Positions 1-11,606 are shown, numbered from the stretch's first letter. The stretch is 64,000 bases of DNA from Brienomyrus brachyistius (GCF_023856365.1 NC_064539.1:20711019-20775018); one strand, 5' to 3'. A program made the numbers and translations. The notes: generated by a model from the sequence alone, not told the origin.

Positions 1-736
1 AACTCAGAGTATTTACACTCCGCATCATGCGGTCTATGCAGAAGCGTTAGCATCAAATTAGGAGAGTCACCTGACATGTCACTGCCAGCTGCACAGACCA
101 ATCAGGAGGCACTGACATGACGGGCAGTTAACACCCCTAACACGTGATGTCAGCCTTGGAAATGTGGCACCAAACTCAGGGATGGCTAATTGGTATTTGG
201 AAGGCTGTCAATGACTGGAGGCCAAGATGTGTTTTTGGATAACATTTTCATCCATGGAAATTACAGTAAGCATTCATATTAGCATCAGAGCGACAGGTTC
301 CCATAAATAAATAAAAAAAGCAAAGCCTGTGCTACTGAAAGAACAACATCTGAAAGTATCTTTTTGATCAGACTTGGTGAAGATGTTTTAATTCCTTGAT
401 CAGACTTTGCACGGGAAGTTTTATCCTTGTGATCAAATCTGTAGAGATTTTCTGGGAAGGTTGAGATTTCATTTATCCTGCCTACACGTCCTGGCTGTGA
501 GTGCTGCATCTTAATATTACTTCAATTTTGTTCCGGGCCCAGCTTAAATAAGAGTGGACGCATCGAGGGACTGGACTTCACAGTCTGTAAGACTGTCCTC
601 ATCAGCATCCATGTCTCCTCAAAAACCTTGATATTAAAAACAGGTTATGAAAAGTATAAAGGAATCGCATGGGTTTCTGGACTTCACTTTAGGGCCAAAG
701 ATGTTTGGAACCAAAAAAAATATAGTCAGTCCTGTT
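1..736. other. Noncoding, no recognised element
   Basis: AT-rich unique-looking sequence with no convincing open frame. The phrase TCTGGACTTCAC recurs near 570 and 676 in imperfect form, too short to call a repeat. Confidence 0.5.
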
Positions 737-1010
737 AGACTACAACCAATGCAGTGCTGGCTTAATGGTTAAGGAAGTGTACTTCTAATTGCAAGATTGC
801 TGGTTTGAATCCCCCACTTGTTAAATACCACTGAGGTACCCTACCCAAGGTTCTGTCCCCAAGGGCTGATCCCTGGGTGCTGAATTAGCTGCCCCATGTT
901 ATGTTACGGTGTGACGTATGTCTTAAATGCTAAGGATGCATTTTGTTGTTATGCTGTGGGGTGTGAATTATGAAAGCTAATCACTTCCCGCTTTGAAAAA
1001 CCTTGTCATT
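737..1010 (+). mobile_element. tRNA-derived SINE copy
   Basis: An RNA polymerase III promoter pair is visible: an A-box-like TGGCTTAATGG at 758-768 and a B-box-like GGTTTGAATCC at 802-812, spaced as in tRNA-derived SINEs. The body that follows (CCACTGAGGTACCC, then CCCAAGG and the AATTAGCTGCCC region) matches a body type I remember from many teleost SINEs, and the copy ends near CACTTCCCGCTTTG. It is diverged and makes no protein. I did not find clear target-site duplications. The family name is left open. Confidence 0.75.
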
Positions 1011-1283
1011 AAAATACATATATCAAATACAAAAAGTGTTAGGGGAATGCGAGTCCAAAACATAGTAACTTACACATAACAAAATGATAAAAAAAAAAAC
1101 AGTTATACCGGTAGGCAATAATGTAATCGTATACATTTTAAATAAGAAATAATAATACATTAATAAATTATGTCATAAACATCTCCTATGGGTCTCATGA
1201 ATCTGATAACAATCACCCAGTACTCACTTCAACCGAACTCCGTTCTGCACTCGTTAACTTGTCGAGCTGGAGTAGTGATTGCT
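1011..1283. other. Noncoding AT-rich spacer
   Basis: A-runs and ATA-rich sequence between a SINE and a foldback element; nothing further recognised. Confidence 0.5.
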
Positions 1284-1455
1284 ACAATGACGCTTCATGA
1301 ACCATTTGCCGTCTTTTCTGACCCCACTAGATGGCGCTCTTGGTTTTTCCGGGGTCTGCTTTGAACTGTTTTTTTTTTTTTTTTTTTTTAACAGAGGACA
1401 CTATCTAGTGGGGTAATAAAATACAGCAAATGGTTCATGAAGGAGCATTTTGACC
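1284..1455. mobile_element. Foldback (MITE-like) element around a T-run
   Basis: The arm CTTCATGAACCATTTGC at 1293-1309 is repeated as its reverse complement GCAAATGGTTCATGAAG at about 1426-1442. A second paired block is ACCCCACTAGAT (1321-1332) against ATCTAGTGGGGT (1412-1423). The arms enclose a 21-base T-run (1369-1389), so the unit could fold into one long hairpin. This is the shape of a nonautonomous DNA transposon. I see no clear target duplication and cannot name the superfamily. Confidence 0.7.
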
Positions 1456-2744
1456 GGGACACACAGCACAAATGCTAAGAATTATGTGGAGGGACACTGA
1501 AGGCAACATGGCTGCAGACAGTCTACAAAAAGCAAATGTATGTGAATAAAGGTTGCTGTGTGTTTTCATGTGATAATTTGTCCATTTTTTTTTTTTTTTG
1601 GTTTTTAGAATCTAAGACTTGTACTCGTGCAATGTATGGATGTACAAAAGGTTTGATTGTTTTATAATTGAAAACTGGTTTTACCAATTCACTGAAAATT
1701 GGGTGTATCGCACCATTCTCTCTAAACTACAGATACCGTCGAATATGTAAATCTGAGATTCTGGGCTCACCCTGCCTGGCATCAACAATGATACCACGTT
1801 ACAAATCAGGTATCTTAACCATTCTAATGCTTAGCTGCACAGTGCGTGAAGCTCTTACCACTGTCGGCATGCTGCACGGATTCAGCTGCAGCCACATGAT
1901 TCACTGTTGCGAAGGAGCTGGATGTTCTGTAGGAAGGGGCCACTGAATGTACGTACCAGAAATATCACCATTTGATGCAGCTGCCAAACCTACAGAAGTG
2001 TCTGGAGAATGGAGGGGGGGGGGGGGGGTGGAATCAGCTTTGCCAGATGTCTCCGGGTATCCGACAGCTTTCCATCGACACTGGCGGTTCCTCGCTTCCT
2101 CTCTTGTCACACCTATCAAATATCCCCCTGGGCCTGTTGGTTAAATATAGCCCAGCCGTCTATGGTCACACATGGAACCTGACAGCATCACTTAGGCACA
2201 GAGTTGATTTTGGCTAACAGCATCACCGTGGTTACGATTGTTCTTAGCCACACATAGAAGAGACGGATCGGACTGCCCTGGGAATAAGTGAGGCAAGTTG
2301 TGCAGTAGGTGAGGAACTTCGTCGTGCAAAATTACTTAAGGATGAGACTCTGGGAACCATATTTTATGTGTTTTAGCTTCTAGGGATAAGTTGTGACTTA
2401 GTCCTCTAGATCTGTGTGGATCAGCTAGGTTGGGCCTGGATGACCATATCGTAGTGCTCACAGCTGTTCATGGAATGAAATTTCCAAACAAATAACAAAA
2501 TTCATAATCGTTTGTTTAATTCTGCTTATTATGTTTGAGTTTGTTGTGTTCAGTTCAGACTGTTCCGCTTGCGTCACATTTTGTTCTGAATGGGTTTTCG
2601 ATCCCAAGAAATCACTCATTTCGTCTTTGCGACTGATTATTCAGTTCCTAACAGTGACACGTAAGAATAAAGGAGTCAACACAAAAGAATAATTTTCAGT
2701 TTTATTTTCCTTCTCTATTTTATAAGTTGTACGTGGTGTGGAGT
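1456..2744. other. Noncoding with short homopolymers
   Basis: Contains a T-run near 1586-1600 and a 15-base G-run at 2014-2028. Short open frames across 1668-2217 overlap each other in several frames and have no codon or motif support. Confidence 0.5.
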
Positions 2745-2924
2745 GTGCGTATGTATCTGTGAATGCAATCAAAACACGAAAAATGCCAAAAGTCTCCTAT
2801 TTTGTTTGGTTACTGATGAGTAAAGTTATGGCTGGGTAGGGGTTAAGGTAGTCATGTTGGGATTAGAGTTTTCTCCATAGAAATTAAATGAGAGTCCCCA
2901 CAAAGATATAATATATAATTACAA

Positions 2925-2925
<1 letters not shown>
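2745..2925 (-). mobile_element. Interspersed repeat, copy 1 (GT-run associated)
   Basis: Reverse-complementing this stretch gives sequence closely similar to 7897-8075: the blocks TTTGTGGGGACTCTC, CTCTAATCCCAA, CTTAACCCCT and GCCAAAAG...CTCCT...TTTTGTTT occur in the same order. Two colinear copies in opposite orientation show an interspersed repeat rather than chance. The copy abuts a GT microsatellite, as the other abuts CA runs. I recall this type from many fish genomes but cannot assign a class. Confidence 0.75.
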
Positions 2926-2960
<35 letters not shown>

Positions 2961-2970
2961 GTGTGTGTGT
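2926..2970. repeat. (GT)n microsatellite
   Basis: About 22 dinucleotide units with one C interruption. It separates the interspersed repeat on the left from a LINE-type tail on the right. Confidence 0.95.
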
Positions 2971-3075
2971 GATGAACCCCAGCCTTGTACCTTGTGTTGC
3001 CTGGGATAGACTCTAAACCCTGTCCAGGATAAGTGGCAAGAAGATGGATAGATGGATGGATAGATGGATGGATGT
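2971..3075 (+). mobile_element. L2-type LINE/SINE 3' tail with ATGG run
   Basis: The order CCTTGTGTTGCCTGGGATAG, then TAAACCCTGTCCAGGATAAG, then a GATGGATAGATGG run is the familiar fish L2-like tail (GGGATAGGCTCC...CCAGGATAAGCGG...ATGGATGG). Only the 3' end is present, as expected for 5'-truncated retroposition. The tetranucleotide run at 3041-3074 is the element's own tail. Confidence 0.75.
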
Positions 3076-6000
3076 TACTAGGAAAAAAACTCAATAAACA
3101 TGTATATACTTAATATCTGCTCGGTGAGCTATGGTAGCAGACACGACAGAAGGTTTTTTTATTATTTAAAATTAGGCAAATTATAGGTTTTTTTTTCTTC
3201 ATTTTTTTATGTCCTTATCAAAGTCTCCATATGTGCAAATCTATCAAGGTGAAACATCAGATTAAAAATCATGCAGCACAAAATGGCAGTAAACTTCATC
3301 TAATATGTAATTTGGGATAATTTGGGTTGTTTTCAGTTTCGAAGATCCAAATTAAGCAAATGCGTTTTAAACCGCCTTATTAAACACATCATCATATACT
3401 AGAAATAACTGTCAACATGAGTCATTGTTTCGTGGAAAAAAAAAAAATCCAAGCGCTTGTTTGAAGGCAGGCAGGCCGTTATTGTGACACAAATCAAAGT
3501 AAACGAATATCTACACAAATCGGTTTGAAAGCGTGACTGTGATTGCTGATATACGTCCTGCCCTCCATTCGTATGCAACTGCAGCCTTTCATCAACATCA
3601 CGTCTGGATAGCTCATCTGCACGTCGGCGTGTGACACAATCATTTACTGCGTCTTTCCTCGTTGCAGCCATCTCCCCTCTGAATGCTATTTTCATTTTTT
3701 GTACTATTGCAGCACTTCAGCAAAGCCCCTGATTCTATGACTGTAAGAGAAAACTCTTATATGAAGATATTATATCGTAATCTTGCATTAAAAAGGCAAA
3801 GGCTGAATTGGTTGCTAAATTCTCGAATGTCTCTTTGGTACTTGCCTCACGCCGGGTGGTAGATGGTGCCACCATATCTTTGACTGCTGGAAATGCCATT
3901 TGGCAACGAGCAACAGGTCAATGAACCTGGTAGCGAAGGCATTTGTTTTTGCAGACATACAGGTGGAAAATGCCAAGATGTGTCAGATGATATCAGACCC
4001 ACACTGGCTGACATCAAACAAATAATTCCAGCCATATGGAGTTCATAGAAAGTAATCTCCAAAAATATTTGTTCAGGGTCAATTGAACACACCTGACACA
4101 GGCAAAATATTACCCCAAGCCCCATTCACTGTTTGGTACCTAATACAAAATTTTGACTTGAAAGTCCATCTGGATATAGACAGATTATCTATTTAAAAAA
4201 TGCATTGACCCAAAAAAGCACAGATCCACTGAAGGTTACAACATAGTTAAATAGAATTTAAATAAACTGAACATAAGTGAATGAGTCTTCTATGCTCTGC
4301 TTTGATTCGAATTTATTTTGGTTTATATTTTTGACTTTTTTATTCTTTGACTGTCATACTGTTATTTGACAAAATTTCATACCATCTGGGGGTACAGCCC
4401 AAAAACAAAAAACGTGAACATTTTGTCTTAAGGGCTTCATGGCCTGAACCCTGACCTGTGAAAAAAGTCTATAAACTGACCATGTGATCACTGATCATGT
4501 GACCACTGACCATGTGACCATTTGCATCATCCGTGGCTTGGCTGAGGGTGACCTGCTTGTCAGGGTGGCACTAAATCAGTTTCCACATCCAAGGCGAAAA
4601 TAACTGGATGCAGAGAAGGACTATAAGGAGCGTGCTAGACGCTGTCTCCATGTTACATAGAAACAGGTCCAATTTTATAACTCAAACTCACAAACCTGTG
4701 CCACAGTGCGCAGAGTTATACATGTTCATGCTTCTCTTGTAGCTCTCTGACTGATCCCGGCATCAAGTTGTGCTCTGCAAGAGTCTAGATTTGGGTATGG
4801 AAGGTAGGAACGTGTCCCTGTCTGTATTGTGGGAGTTCCATGTGCTTTTAGGGGGCAGGGAGTTGGAGCTGATTTGGTCCCTGTTGAAGCTGAAACCAAA
4901 TCTATGCCCTTGGTGCTGTGTCATGCTGTGACGTCTTATTGATGGTCTGACTCTGGCATGTAAACAGCTTTAGCCTGAAAGGAGCCCAGTGTGTAAACAG
5001 TCTTCGGTTTCAGGGATTGACGGGCATGAGAGAGGAGTTTCGCTTAAAGGTGGAATCTGAAAGAGGAATAGGAAACAAATAATCTGTGTCTGAATGCATA
5101 AACTCCGTTTAGCGTTTGGTATTAAGTATTCTGACATTGGGATATTGTATCTCCCAGATAAGCCATTCTGTATGAAAATTATTGTGTTCTTCTGCTATTT
5201 CCATGGTCACTGCATTTTCTAAATTTGACATTCATGCACCTCATCCGGGCTCTGTGCTGTAAGTAAGTCACAGCAATATTCATGGCATAAGCAGTGAAAT
5301 TCCTACTATGTCACATAACGGGCAGGCTGACATCTCTTTAGTGTTTTCTGTGATGTCATTTCCGTTGACCAATTAAATTATAGCCTCTCGATGAACACAT
5401 GGTGAGCATGACAAGACAAGGAAACAGTCCCTGAGGTCACACAACAATACAGGTCGAACCTTGGTGACTCATGCACCCTAAATGGTCCTCATACTCCATG
5501 GAAGATAATCCAAAGCCTGTCATTTTAGTGTTTAACGATAGTTTGCCTTCACCTTGAAGCTCTACTTTCCAGAAACAATGGTGGGGGGGGGAGGGGTGGC
5601 AAGTGGGCAACTAGGCAGGGAAATGAAATATCTCAAAACAAAGACAAAACAAGGCAAACAAGCATAAACAAAAAACAGGAAGTAGAGAGAAGGGCAGGAA
5701 CAACAAAGGCACACGGTCAGAACCTCATTTGAACTAGATTTCAAAAGCGTTTAAGTGCTGCTGAATGACAGGCCATCAGTCAGTGAAGTGCCGCTTTTTT
5801 CTATAGCTCTATTGTCGCGTTACTTTATAAAGCAACAGCGCAGCTTGCAGACGAGGAATGCGGCTGAAAGGTGACTCCTGCAGTTAAATATCACCATGCA
5901 CCTGAGCGGCATTTTGGTAGCTGCCTGGGATGCTGTTCGAGGCTCTGTATAAAGCACACAGTTTTCCAAAGATGGAAGGTGAGAAAATGCACATAAAATA

Positions 6001-7145
6001 GGGATTTTGGAGGATGGAATAGGGGATTTTACCAGGCACCTTTGGGATATGATGGGTAGAACAACATAAACGGTTTATTATCTAACTTAATCCCCAACGC
6101 CATTGCTTGTTCCTGGGCATGGTCCCTGACCCCCCCCGCCCCTCCCCAAATCATCCACACCCTCCTGCATTTCACACTCTACCACTGTAACAATTATATT
6201 GTTTTTGTCTTTAATTCTGTTAAAAATGCTGGTCATTTTCGCACTCAAAGGTACAACAGCAACGGCTGCTCCTGGATCCTGAACTGGCCACACCGGGGTA
6301 CATTCCATGTTCATACGTTACACAAACAACGAAAATATACAGTATAAACTTGGGGAAAAAAAATGGCTAAAGGGTTTAAACTCATGAACGAGATACAACT
6401 GGAAGATTGGCTATTGTTTGGTTGAACATTTTGGCTGCGTTTGCAGATGAAAACCGCTTATCTATGTACTATATATGGATAGGCATGCAAGTCATTTTGA
6501 ATTAGTAAACTATATCCCAGGCTTCTTCATGCTAATTTTAACACTAATTTCATATGCTGCTTGTGTCCTTTGGCGTTAGTACACTCCTACGCCCCTGATT
6601 TACTTGCCTGAGGCGTATGTATTGCATCATTGCATGCAATATTTTCGCTGGACTCATTGGGAGGAATGTCTGTGGTTTCATACCACATTAACTGCAAAAT
6701 TGATATATTGTGTTGGCAATACACCAAACCCTTATGGATGTCAAATGAATATTTTAAGGTTGGGCATAGAAGGGATGTTGAGTGAAGACAGATGCAGGAA
6801 ACACAAGAGTGGATGGCAAGGTCAACTCGGCCGTGTTAAACGGATACAGAGTGATTCCCTGTTCACTGTATTGTCGTGTCGTTGAAGGGCATGCAGATGC
6901 ACGCCAGTGTGAGGGGACATGCTGTGCAGAAGAGTGATGTAGTAATTTAAAATGATGATAAATAGCAGCAATTAAGACCAAGGGGGAATGTTCAAATAAA
7001 TTACTCAATTACTTACATAAATAACAACAATTAACAATAACCAGAAACGCTTGACAGAAACTTACAGTGCTTTAAAAGGTGAACTTTTAGATAGATAACA
7101 GACCTTTCAGGAACGATGAAAAAAAGAACTGACCTCCTGACTTGG
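3076..7145. other. Noncoding, about 4 kb with no recognised element
   Basis: Unique-looking sequence. Open frames of 60-98 codons occur on both strands without family motifs. Small low-complexity points are G-runs at 5583-5590 and C-runs near 6127. A short cluster of TGTGACCA-type repeats lies around 4484-4520 (three copies of CATGTGA/ACCA). No promoter or splice structure can be claimed. Confidence 0.45.
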
Positions 7146-7236
7146 CCATCCATCCATCCATGCATCCATGCATCCATCCGTCCATCCATCCATCCGTCCA
7201 TCCATCCATCCATCCATCCATGCATCCATCCATCCA
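7146..7236. repeat. (CATC)n tetranucleotide repeat
   Basis: About 22 units of CATC with GCATC and CGTC variants. It may be the reverse-strand tail of an L2-type retroposon whose body has been lost; no body is recognisable on either side. Confidence 0.9.
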
Positions 7237-7873
7237 GCATCACTCTTCCTAGTGAGCATCATGCAAAAATGTTTCATTGAAGTGATATACCTGAAACCTG
7301 CAACATTATGTCTGCGGACCAGGTTCCTTTATCACATTCCCAAAGCATGTCTATGGAATGTCCATCTTTAAGAGGCGAAGCTGCTTGACGTAATGCACTG
7401 CGGCTCCACCTTCACCCCACGCAGAGAAGGATGCATGACATCATGTCTCAGGGTTAGGTTGTGCCTCAAGGGTGCTGCTTATTCACCTGTCATGGTTTCC
7501 TGTCGTTAGGAAAACATGCAGACGCAGAGCAAGATGAGGCTTCTGCTGGTGGCTGCAGTTCCCTCGCTTCTCTGGCGTCAGCAGTAATGGCAGGGATTTC
7601 ACAGAGAGAGTGATCTGAATCAGCTTTCCGGGACACACCTAGGACAAGAAGATGAAGGCTGTGAGAAATGGGCAAACAGCTCACAGCAAACGGCTGCCAG
7701 TCCAGGCGCCAGGCTGACAGAGTTACAGACAGCTCCTGTGTAAAAGGGAATTTGGGTCTGTAATACTCCTGGGGGGGAGAGGTGGGGGGTGAGCAGGCTG
7801 CTGGGTGCAGACCGCCGATGTGTTTTCACCACATAGAATTTCATTTCTGACCTAATACACCTACAAGCCTGAA
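7237..7873. other. Noncoding, nothing recognised
   Basis: No transposon or gene signal apart from a G-run at 7771-7777. Confidence 0.45.
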
Positions 7874-7896
7874 AACACACACACACACACACACAC
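7874..7896. repeat. (AC)n microsatellite
   Basis: Short AC run directly preceding the second copy of the interspersed repeat. Confidence 0.9.
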
Positions 7897-8148
7897 ATGA
7901 GCACAGATTTGTAATTATATCTTTGTGGGGACTCTCCATTTATTTTCATGCTGAAATCTCTAATCCCAATATGACGATCTTAACCCCTCCGCAGCCCTAA
8001 CCTTAACCATAAGTGATGAAACAAAACAGGAGTCTTTTGGCGTCTTTAGTTTTTTGACTGCAGTCACAGGTGTTTGTAGGGACCTTGATGTCTTCACAAC
8101 ATCAAAATAACACGTTTTTATCGCATCGTGGGGAACATTTGGTGTAAT

Positions 8149-8150
<2 letters not shown>
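7897..8150 (+). mobile_element. Interspersed repeat, copy 2, bracketed by CA runs
   Basis: Begins GATTTGTAATTATATCTTTG and carries GGGGACTCTCC, CTCTAATCCCAA, CTTAACCCCT and the GGAGTCTTTTGGCG block, all shared in reverse orientation with 2745-2925. This copy is longer and ends with a second GTGGGGAACATTTGG block before another CA run. It therefore sits between two CA microsatellites (7874-7896 and 8151-8217). Noncoding. Confidence 0.75.
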
Positions 8151-8211
<61 letters not shown>

Positions 8212-8217
8212 CACACA
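8151..8217. repeat. (AC)n microsatellite
   Basis: Over 30 AC units with one GC interruption near 8205. Confidence 0.97.
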
Positions 8218-8469
8218 GCACTCAATGATTTCATTTCTCCCAGACCCAGTTTCTCCAGAATGTTCTGCAGACTCTCTTCTTCTCTTATTTCACACAGAAA
8301 ACTACAAAGATAACCCCACAAGCATAACTTTTCCGTTTGGAGAGTTCGGGGGAAAACAGGATTATTTTCTTATTCATGTTTCCCTTTATTTCCTGACTGG
8401 ATTGCCTGAAAAAAACGACTGCTTTCATTCCCAGGCTGTCCACAGTGTCGTTTACACCCTGGCTTCCTG
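8218..8469. other. Noncoding spacer between microsatellites
   Basis: Unique-looking; no element recognised. Confidence 0.45.
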
Positions 8470-8514
8470 GTGTGTGTGCGTGTGTGTGTGAGGGGGGGGG
8501 GGGGGGGGGGGGGG
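8470..8514. repeat. (TG)n run followed by G-run
   Basis: TG units at 8470-8490 are followed by 23 consecutive G at 8492-8514. The G-run is a candidate site of strand slippage and of assembly error. Confidence 0.95.
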
Positions 8515-8739
8515 CTGTTGGGTGGCTTGCCATGCCAATTGGCATGGAGCAGAAGTATCTGGAACAGGATTAAACAATGTAACTCTCTGAGGAAAATGCT
8601 TAATTGTCGACCCTTTGTAAGTTAGCTATAGCAGCCTAGCCATGATGGTTTATTAAATGGTTTTAGGGAATGTGTTGAAAAAGGAGGCAGACAGTAAAAA
8701 TGTATTTTAAGTGTATACCTGTAAGCTACAGTATTCATG

Positions 8740-8800
8740 GTACGTGAGGGACTGTGGATAAAAATGCATGTCAGAAGAATTAGCCTTGTAATGTAAATAT
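8740..8800 (+). mobile_element. Possible SINE 3' tail, degraded
   Basis: GGACTGTGGATAAAAATGCATG followed by AATTAGCC...AATGTAAAT resembles the fish SINE tail CTTTGGATAAAAGCGTCTGC...AATGTAA. Only about 60 bases align by eye, so this is weak. Confidence 0.35.
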
Positions 8801-9431
8801 GTGCCTATGTTTGTTTTATTTTTTGCTGATATTTTCTGCTTTTACCGGGCAGCATGTATGTTTTTATGCATAATCCACCTTTAATGTTGTGTTAGAAAGT
8901 GATTCTTGACTGCTTTCCCTGATAGCTATTGCACTCTTAGCTCCTCAGTTGTATTTTTTATTGTTAACATGGTCTGGCATAAATATTTCATGTAGCTTTT
9001 CCCATGTGCTGGCAGGACCGACTGATTTATTAATTCTGGCTCTGAAAATGCGAATTCGAGATTTCGAATCCAAACTCTCTGCCTTGTTAGCTTTCCTTCT
9101 CGCCCTCACAGCCCTGAGGAGATGTAAGCAATGTGGCCATAATTCAGCAGAGTGGAAGACCTGCTGCCCCTGCCTCCGATGGGCCAGGTCCGGCAGGAGG
9201 TCACGCAGAGGCAAACGTGGCACTGAGGGGAATAGCAGAATAGCAGAATGCTGTCCGACAAGCTGCCGTGAATCCCAAGGCCTCGCCCTGTCAGAGAGGA
9301 AGGCCTCCCTTCATAAGCTTCATCTCCACCCTGGCGGGCCGGATTCCATCCTCCACAAAAGCTCAAGAAATCTCAGTGATACCCCCTTACAAATGGGTGT
9401 TACCCCCTATGGCTGAGCCTTAACGCCCGGA
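8801..9431. other. Noncoding; longest frame 155 codons judged spurious
   Basis: A plus-strand frame at 8949-9416 is the longest here. It overlaps minus-strand frames, shows no domain and has a biased Arg/Cys/Ser composition with no recognisable motif. GAATAGCAGAATAGCAGAAT at 9230-9249 is a two-copy 9-bp tandem. Confidence 0.45.
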
Positions 9432-9446
9432 GGGGGGGGGGGGGGG
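9432..9446. repeat. G homopolymer
   Basis: 15 consecutive G. Confidence 0.95.
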
Positions 9447-9525
9447 CTGTGCCAGAGCAGCAGTGATTGTGCCCACAAAGATCTAGTGAAAATCATGACT
9501 CAGCACCTACACCATGCTGCCCCCC

Positions 9526-10060
9526 CAGGGGCGGTTCTAAGGGTAGACCAGTGGGGGGCAGTGCCCCCATGGCAACATACATGTCCCTCCGTGGCCCCCC
9601 TAAATAAGTATGCTACTCAGATCTGAGAAAATTATGAATTATTATTACTATTATTATTATTTACAATTATATATGGGGGCCAAACTTTTGTGCACTGGGA
9701 ACCAGCAGAACACAAACATGAGCGTATTTTCTTGATGGAATCTTAGCACGGGTGCCCTGGGTGGTCGAGACGCTTCAGTTGGTGAAAAATGCAGTTAATG
9801 ATAGAGAAAAATAATAAATATTGTAGAAGAAAGTCAGTCTAAACAAGAAATCAGAGCGAGTTACTTATTTGTAAAAACGTTGACATATAACTTGCAAAGC
9901 ATTGCATAAATAGCTAAATAAATATTTCTGCTTTTTTATGCTGGTAATCTAGCGTAAGTAATATTTGCAGGACATTAAGGTCAAATGCATCTGGTCCCCT
10001 AACAGAACAACTGGCCCCAGTCCGGCACCCCAGCTGAAATGGTCCAGAACCAGCACTCTG
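9526..10060. mobile_element. Candidate hAT-like element
   Basis: The left end CAGGGGCGGTTCTAAGGG resembles known hAT terminal repeats. The reverse complement of the right end reads CAGAGTGCTGGTTCTGGACC, which can be aligned with it if gaps are allowed. The interior is AT-rich with an (ATT)n stretch at 9637-9660 and no open frame. The flanking 8-mers (TGCCCCCC and TGTGGCCT) do not match well, so the right boundary and the superfamily are uncertain. Confidence 0.45.
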
Positions 10061-10170
10061 TGTGGCCTCCACTCTTCTGTGTGCAGCTTGCATGGTTCCT
10101 AAGTGTCAAGTCTCACAGTTTTCTCGTGTGATGATGATAGATACTTTATCCTCCATGGGGAATTCAGAAT

Positions 10171-10591
10171 ATATTGCTATATAGTATGTGGAAAAGTCTT
10201 AAAGTGATTTTTCAGTGAGTAGAGAGAATCCTGTTTATTAAATCGCTTGGCACAGAGATTCTTCGACCTGGTATGCTGTGATGAATCGGGAAGGCCCAGG
10301 AATGTCACAGGATTCATGTACAGCTTGAGGGGGAAATATATCATCCGTCCATCCATCCATCCATCTTCGAAGCTCGATCCTGGTTAGGGGCAAGACGGAG
10401 CCCATGCGCAGCAGCACAGGGCGGCACCCTGCATAGGGACACATTCACAGCCATCATGATCCAGAACCTTCCGTGTCAAGGGCATTTTTCTATTTATGGG
10501 CATTGACTCCATCCAGTCATGTACTAAGCAGGATTCTCAGTATTCACAGAAAAATCACTGTAAGACTTTCTCATGTACTATATAGCAATAT
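10171..10591. mobile_element. Tc1-like inverted-repeat element with nested insertion
   Basis: The left arm 10171-10233 and right arm 10529-10591 are reverse complements over about 63 bases with roughly ten mismatches. Both contain ATATTGCTATATAGTA, then AAAGTCTTA, AGTGATTTTTC and GAATCCTG. The GTGxAAAAGTCTT core resembles terminal repeats I recall from fish Tc1-like elements, and TATA flanks fit TA targeting. The interior carries no transposase frame but does carry an L2-type tail, so the element is nonautonomous and was itself a target for insertion. Confidence 0.7.
10341..10445 (-). mobile_element. L2-type tail nested in inverted-repeat element
   Basis: Starts with a CATC run (10342-10364) and continues, read on the reverse strand, as TGCAGGGTGCCGCCCTGTG, then GGGCTCCG, CCAGGATCGAGC and the ATGGATGG tail. 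That is the usual order of the fish L2-like 3' end, here as a short 5'-truncated copy. Confidence 0.65.
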
Positions 10592-11546
10592 GGGATTATG
10601 AAGCATATAGCAAGAATAATACTCTTAAGTAATAGACCGTGAACATACAATACGATAAGTGCTTTTGCCTAAATGATGGATATGGGTATAGCGGCACATT
10701 TGAATAAAATGCATAGCAAGGCACTTTGGTGTGTTAAATGACTTCATTACATTTCAAAGGCCCTGTTTGCGATACAGAGAGATTAGAAGCATAATCTTAC
10801 ATTCTGTAAGTCTATTTTAGGTGGATGTGAAGCCATATTTGCATTTTGATATAATTCCTTTGTGCTTTGAAGACTGGCTGTATGCAGTTAATTCGCGAAA
10901 GCGGGAAGATTCATGAAAACGCTGGTGCTCTTGATCACCTGCAGTAACATTGCGCACTGTCATCTGTAATGGTATCAATTGGCTGCGGTAACGTTCGGCG
11001 TACCAGTCATGCCAGTCTGCAGTAACTGTAATGGTCATATGAGGTGCAGTAACTGCGTAATGGTCATTGTAATGGTTCGCTACTGACCATCAGTAGTCAT
11101 GTGTTAAAAGTTAGTTGCCCACTGTGCCAGTTGGCTGATCAATGATGAGGGCAACTGGAATAGCAGTTCAGGTGCACCGCATGTGCAGTTCCAGTGTCAA
11201 ATACCTCGGGCTGAGGTACAGTGATTGCAAGCTAATGTGTTTACTCGCGGGACTCGTGTTTCAGGAGCAGATCTGGAATCCTTGGTATTGCTGCTAAATG
11301 GTTAAGTGCATTAATCTTTGCCTGTTGTTTTTTAATTCCTTTTCGGAAAAAGCCACTTGCATATTTGACTGTTTTTATCCATATAATGTGTGCAGCTCGG
11401 CAGCCGTAGGACACTGTGCTATACTATAACTGTTTTATCATGCTTTTCAGTTTTCCTTCGTGTCCATGGCAACCGGCTACTAATGTACTTGCTCTCTCTG
11501 CCTCTCGTCATTCGATTCAAGTATGTGTATGTGCTATTATTATATT
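10592..11546. other. Noncoding with weak local repetition
   Basis: Between 10940 and 11080 the words GCAGTAAC and TAATGGT/CAT recur several times in degenerate order, suggesting an old tandem expansion. No unit can be fixed by eye. Confidence 0.4.
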
Positions 11547-11606
11547 AACAACAACAACAACAACATCAACAATCATAACAACAACAACAGCGATAATAAT
11601 AATAAT
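11547..11606. repeat. (AAC)n then (AAT)n trinucleotide repeats
   Basis: AAC-type units at 11547-11590, interrupted by ATC, pass into AAT units at 11594-11606. Confidence 0.9.

Noticed and set aside
8949..9416. 155-codon plus frame with a hydrophobic start
   Set aside because: No signal-peptide-like organisation, domain or codon support; overlapping minus frames are similar in length.
10940..11090. Repeated GCAGTAAC and TAATGGTCAT words
   Set aside because: No consistent unit length could be established by eye.
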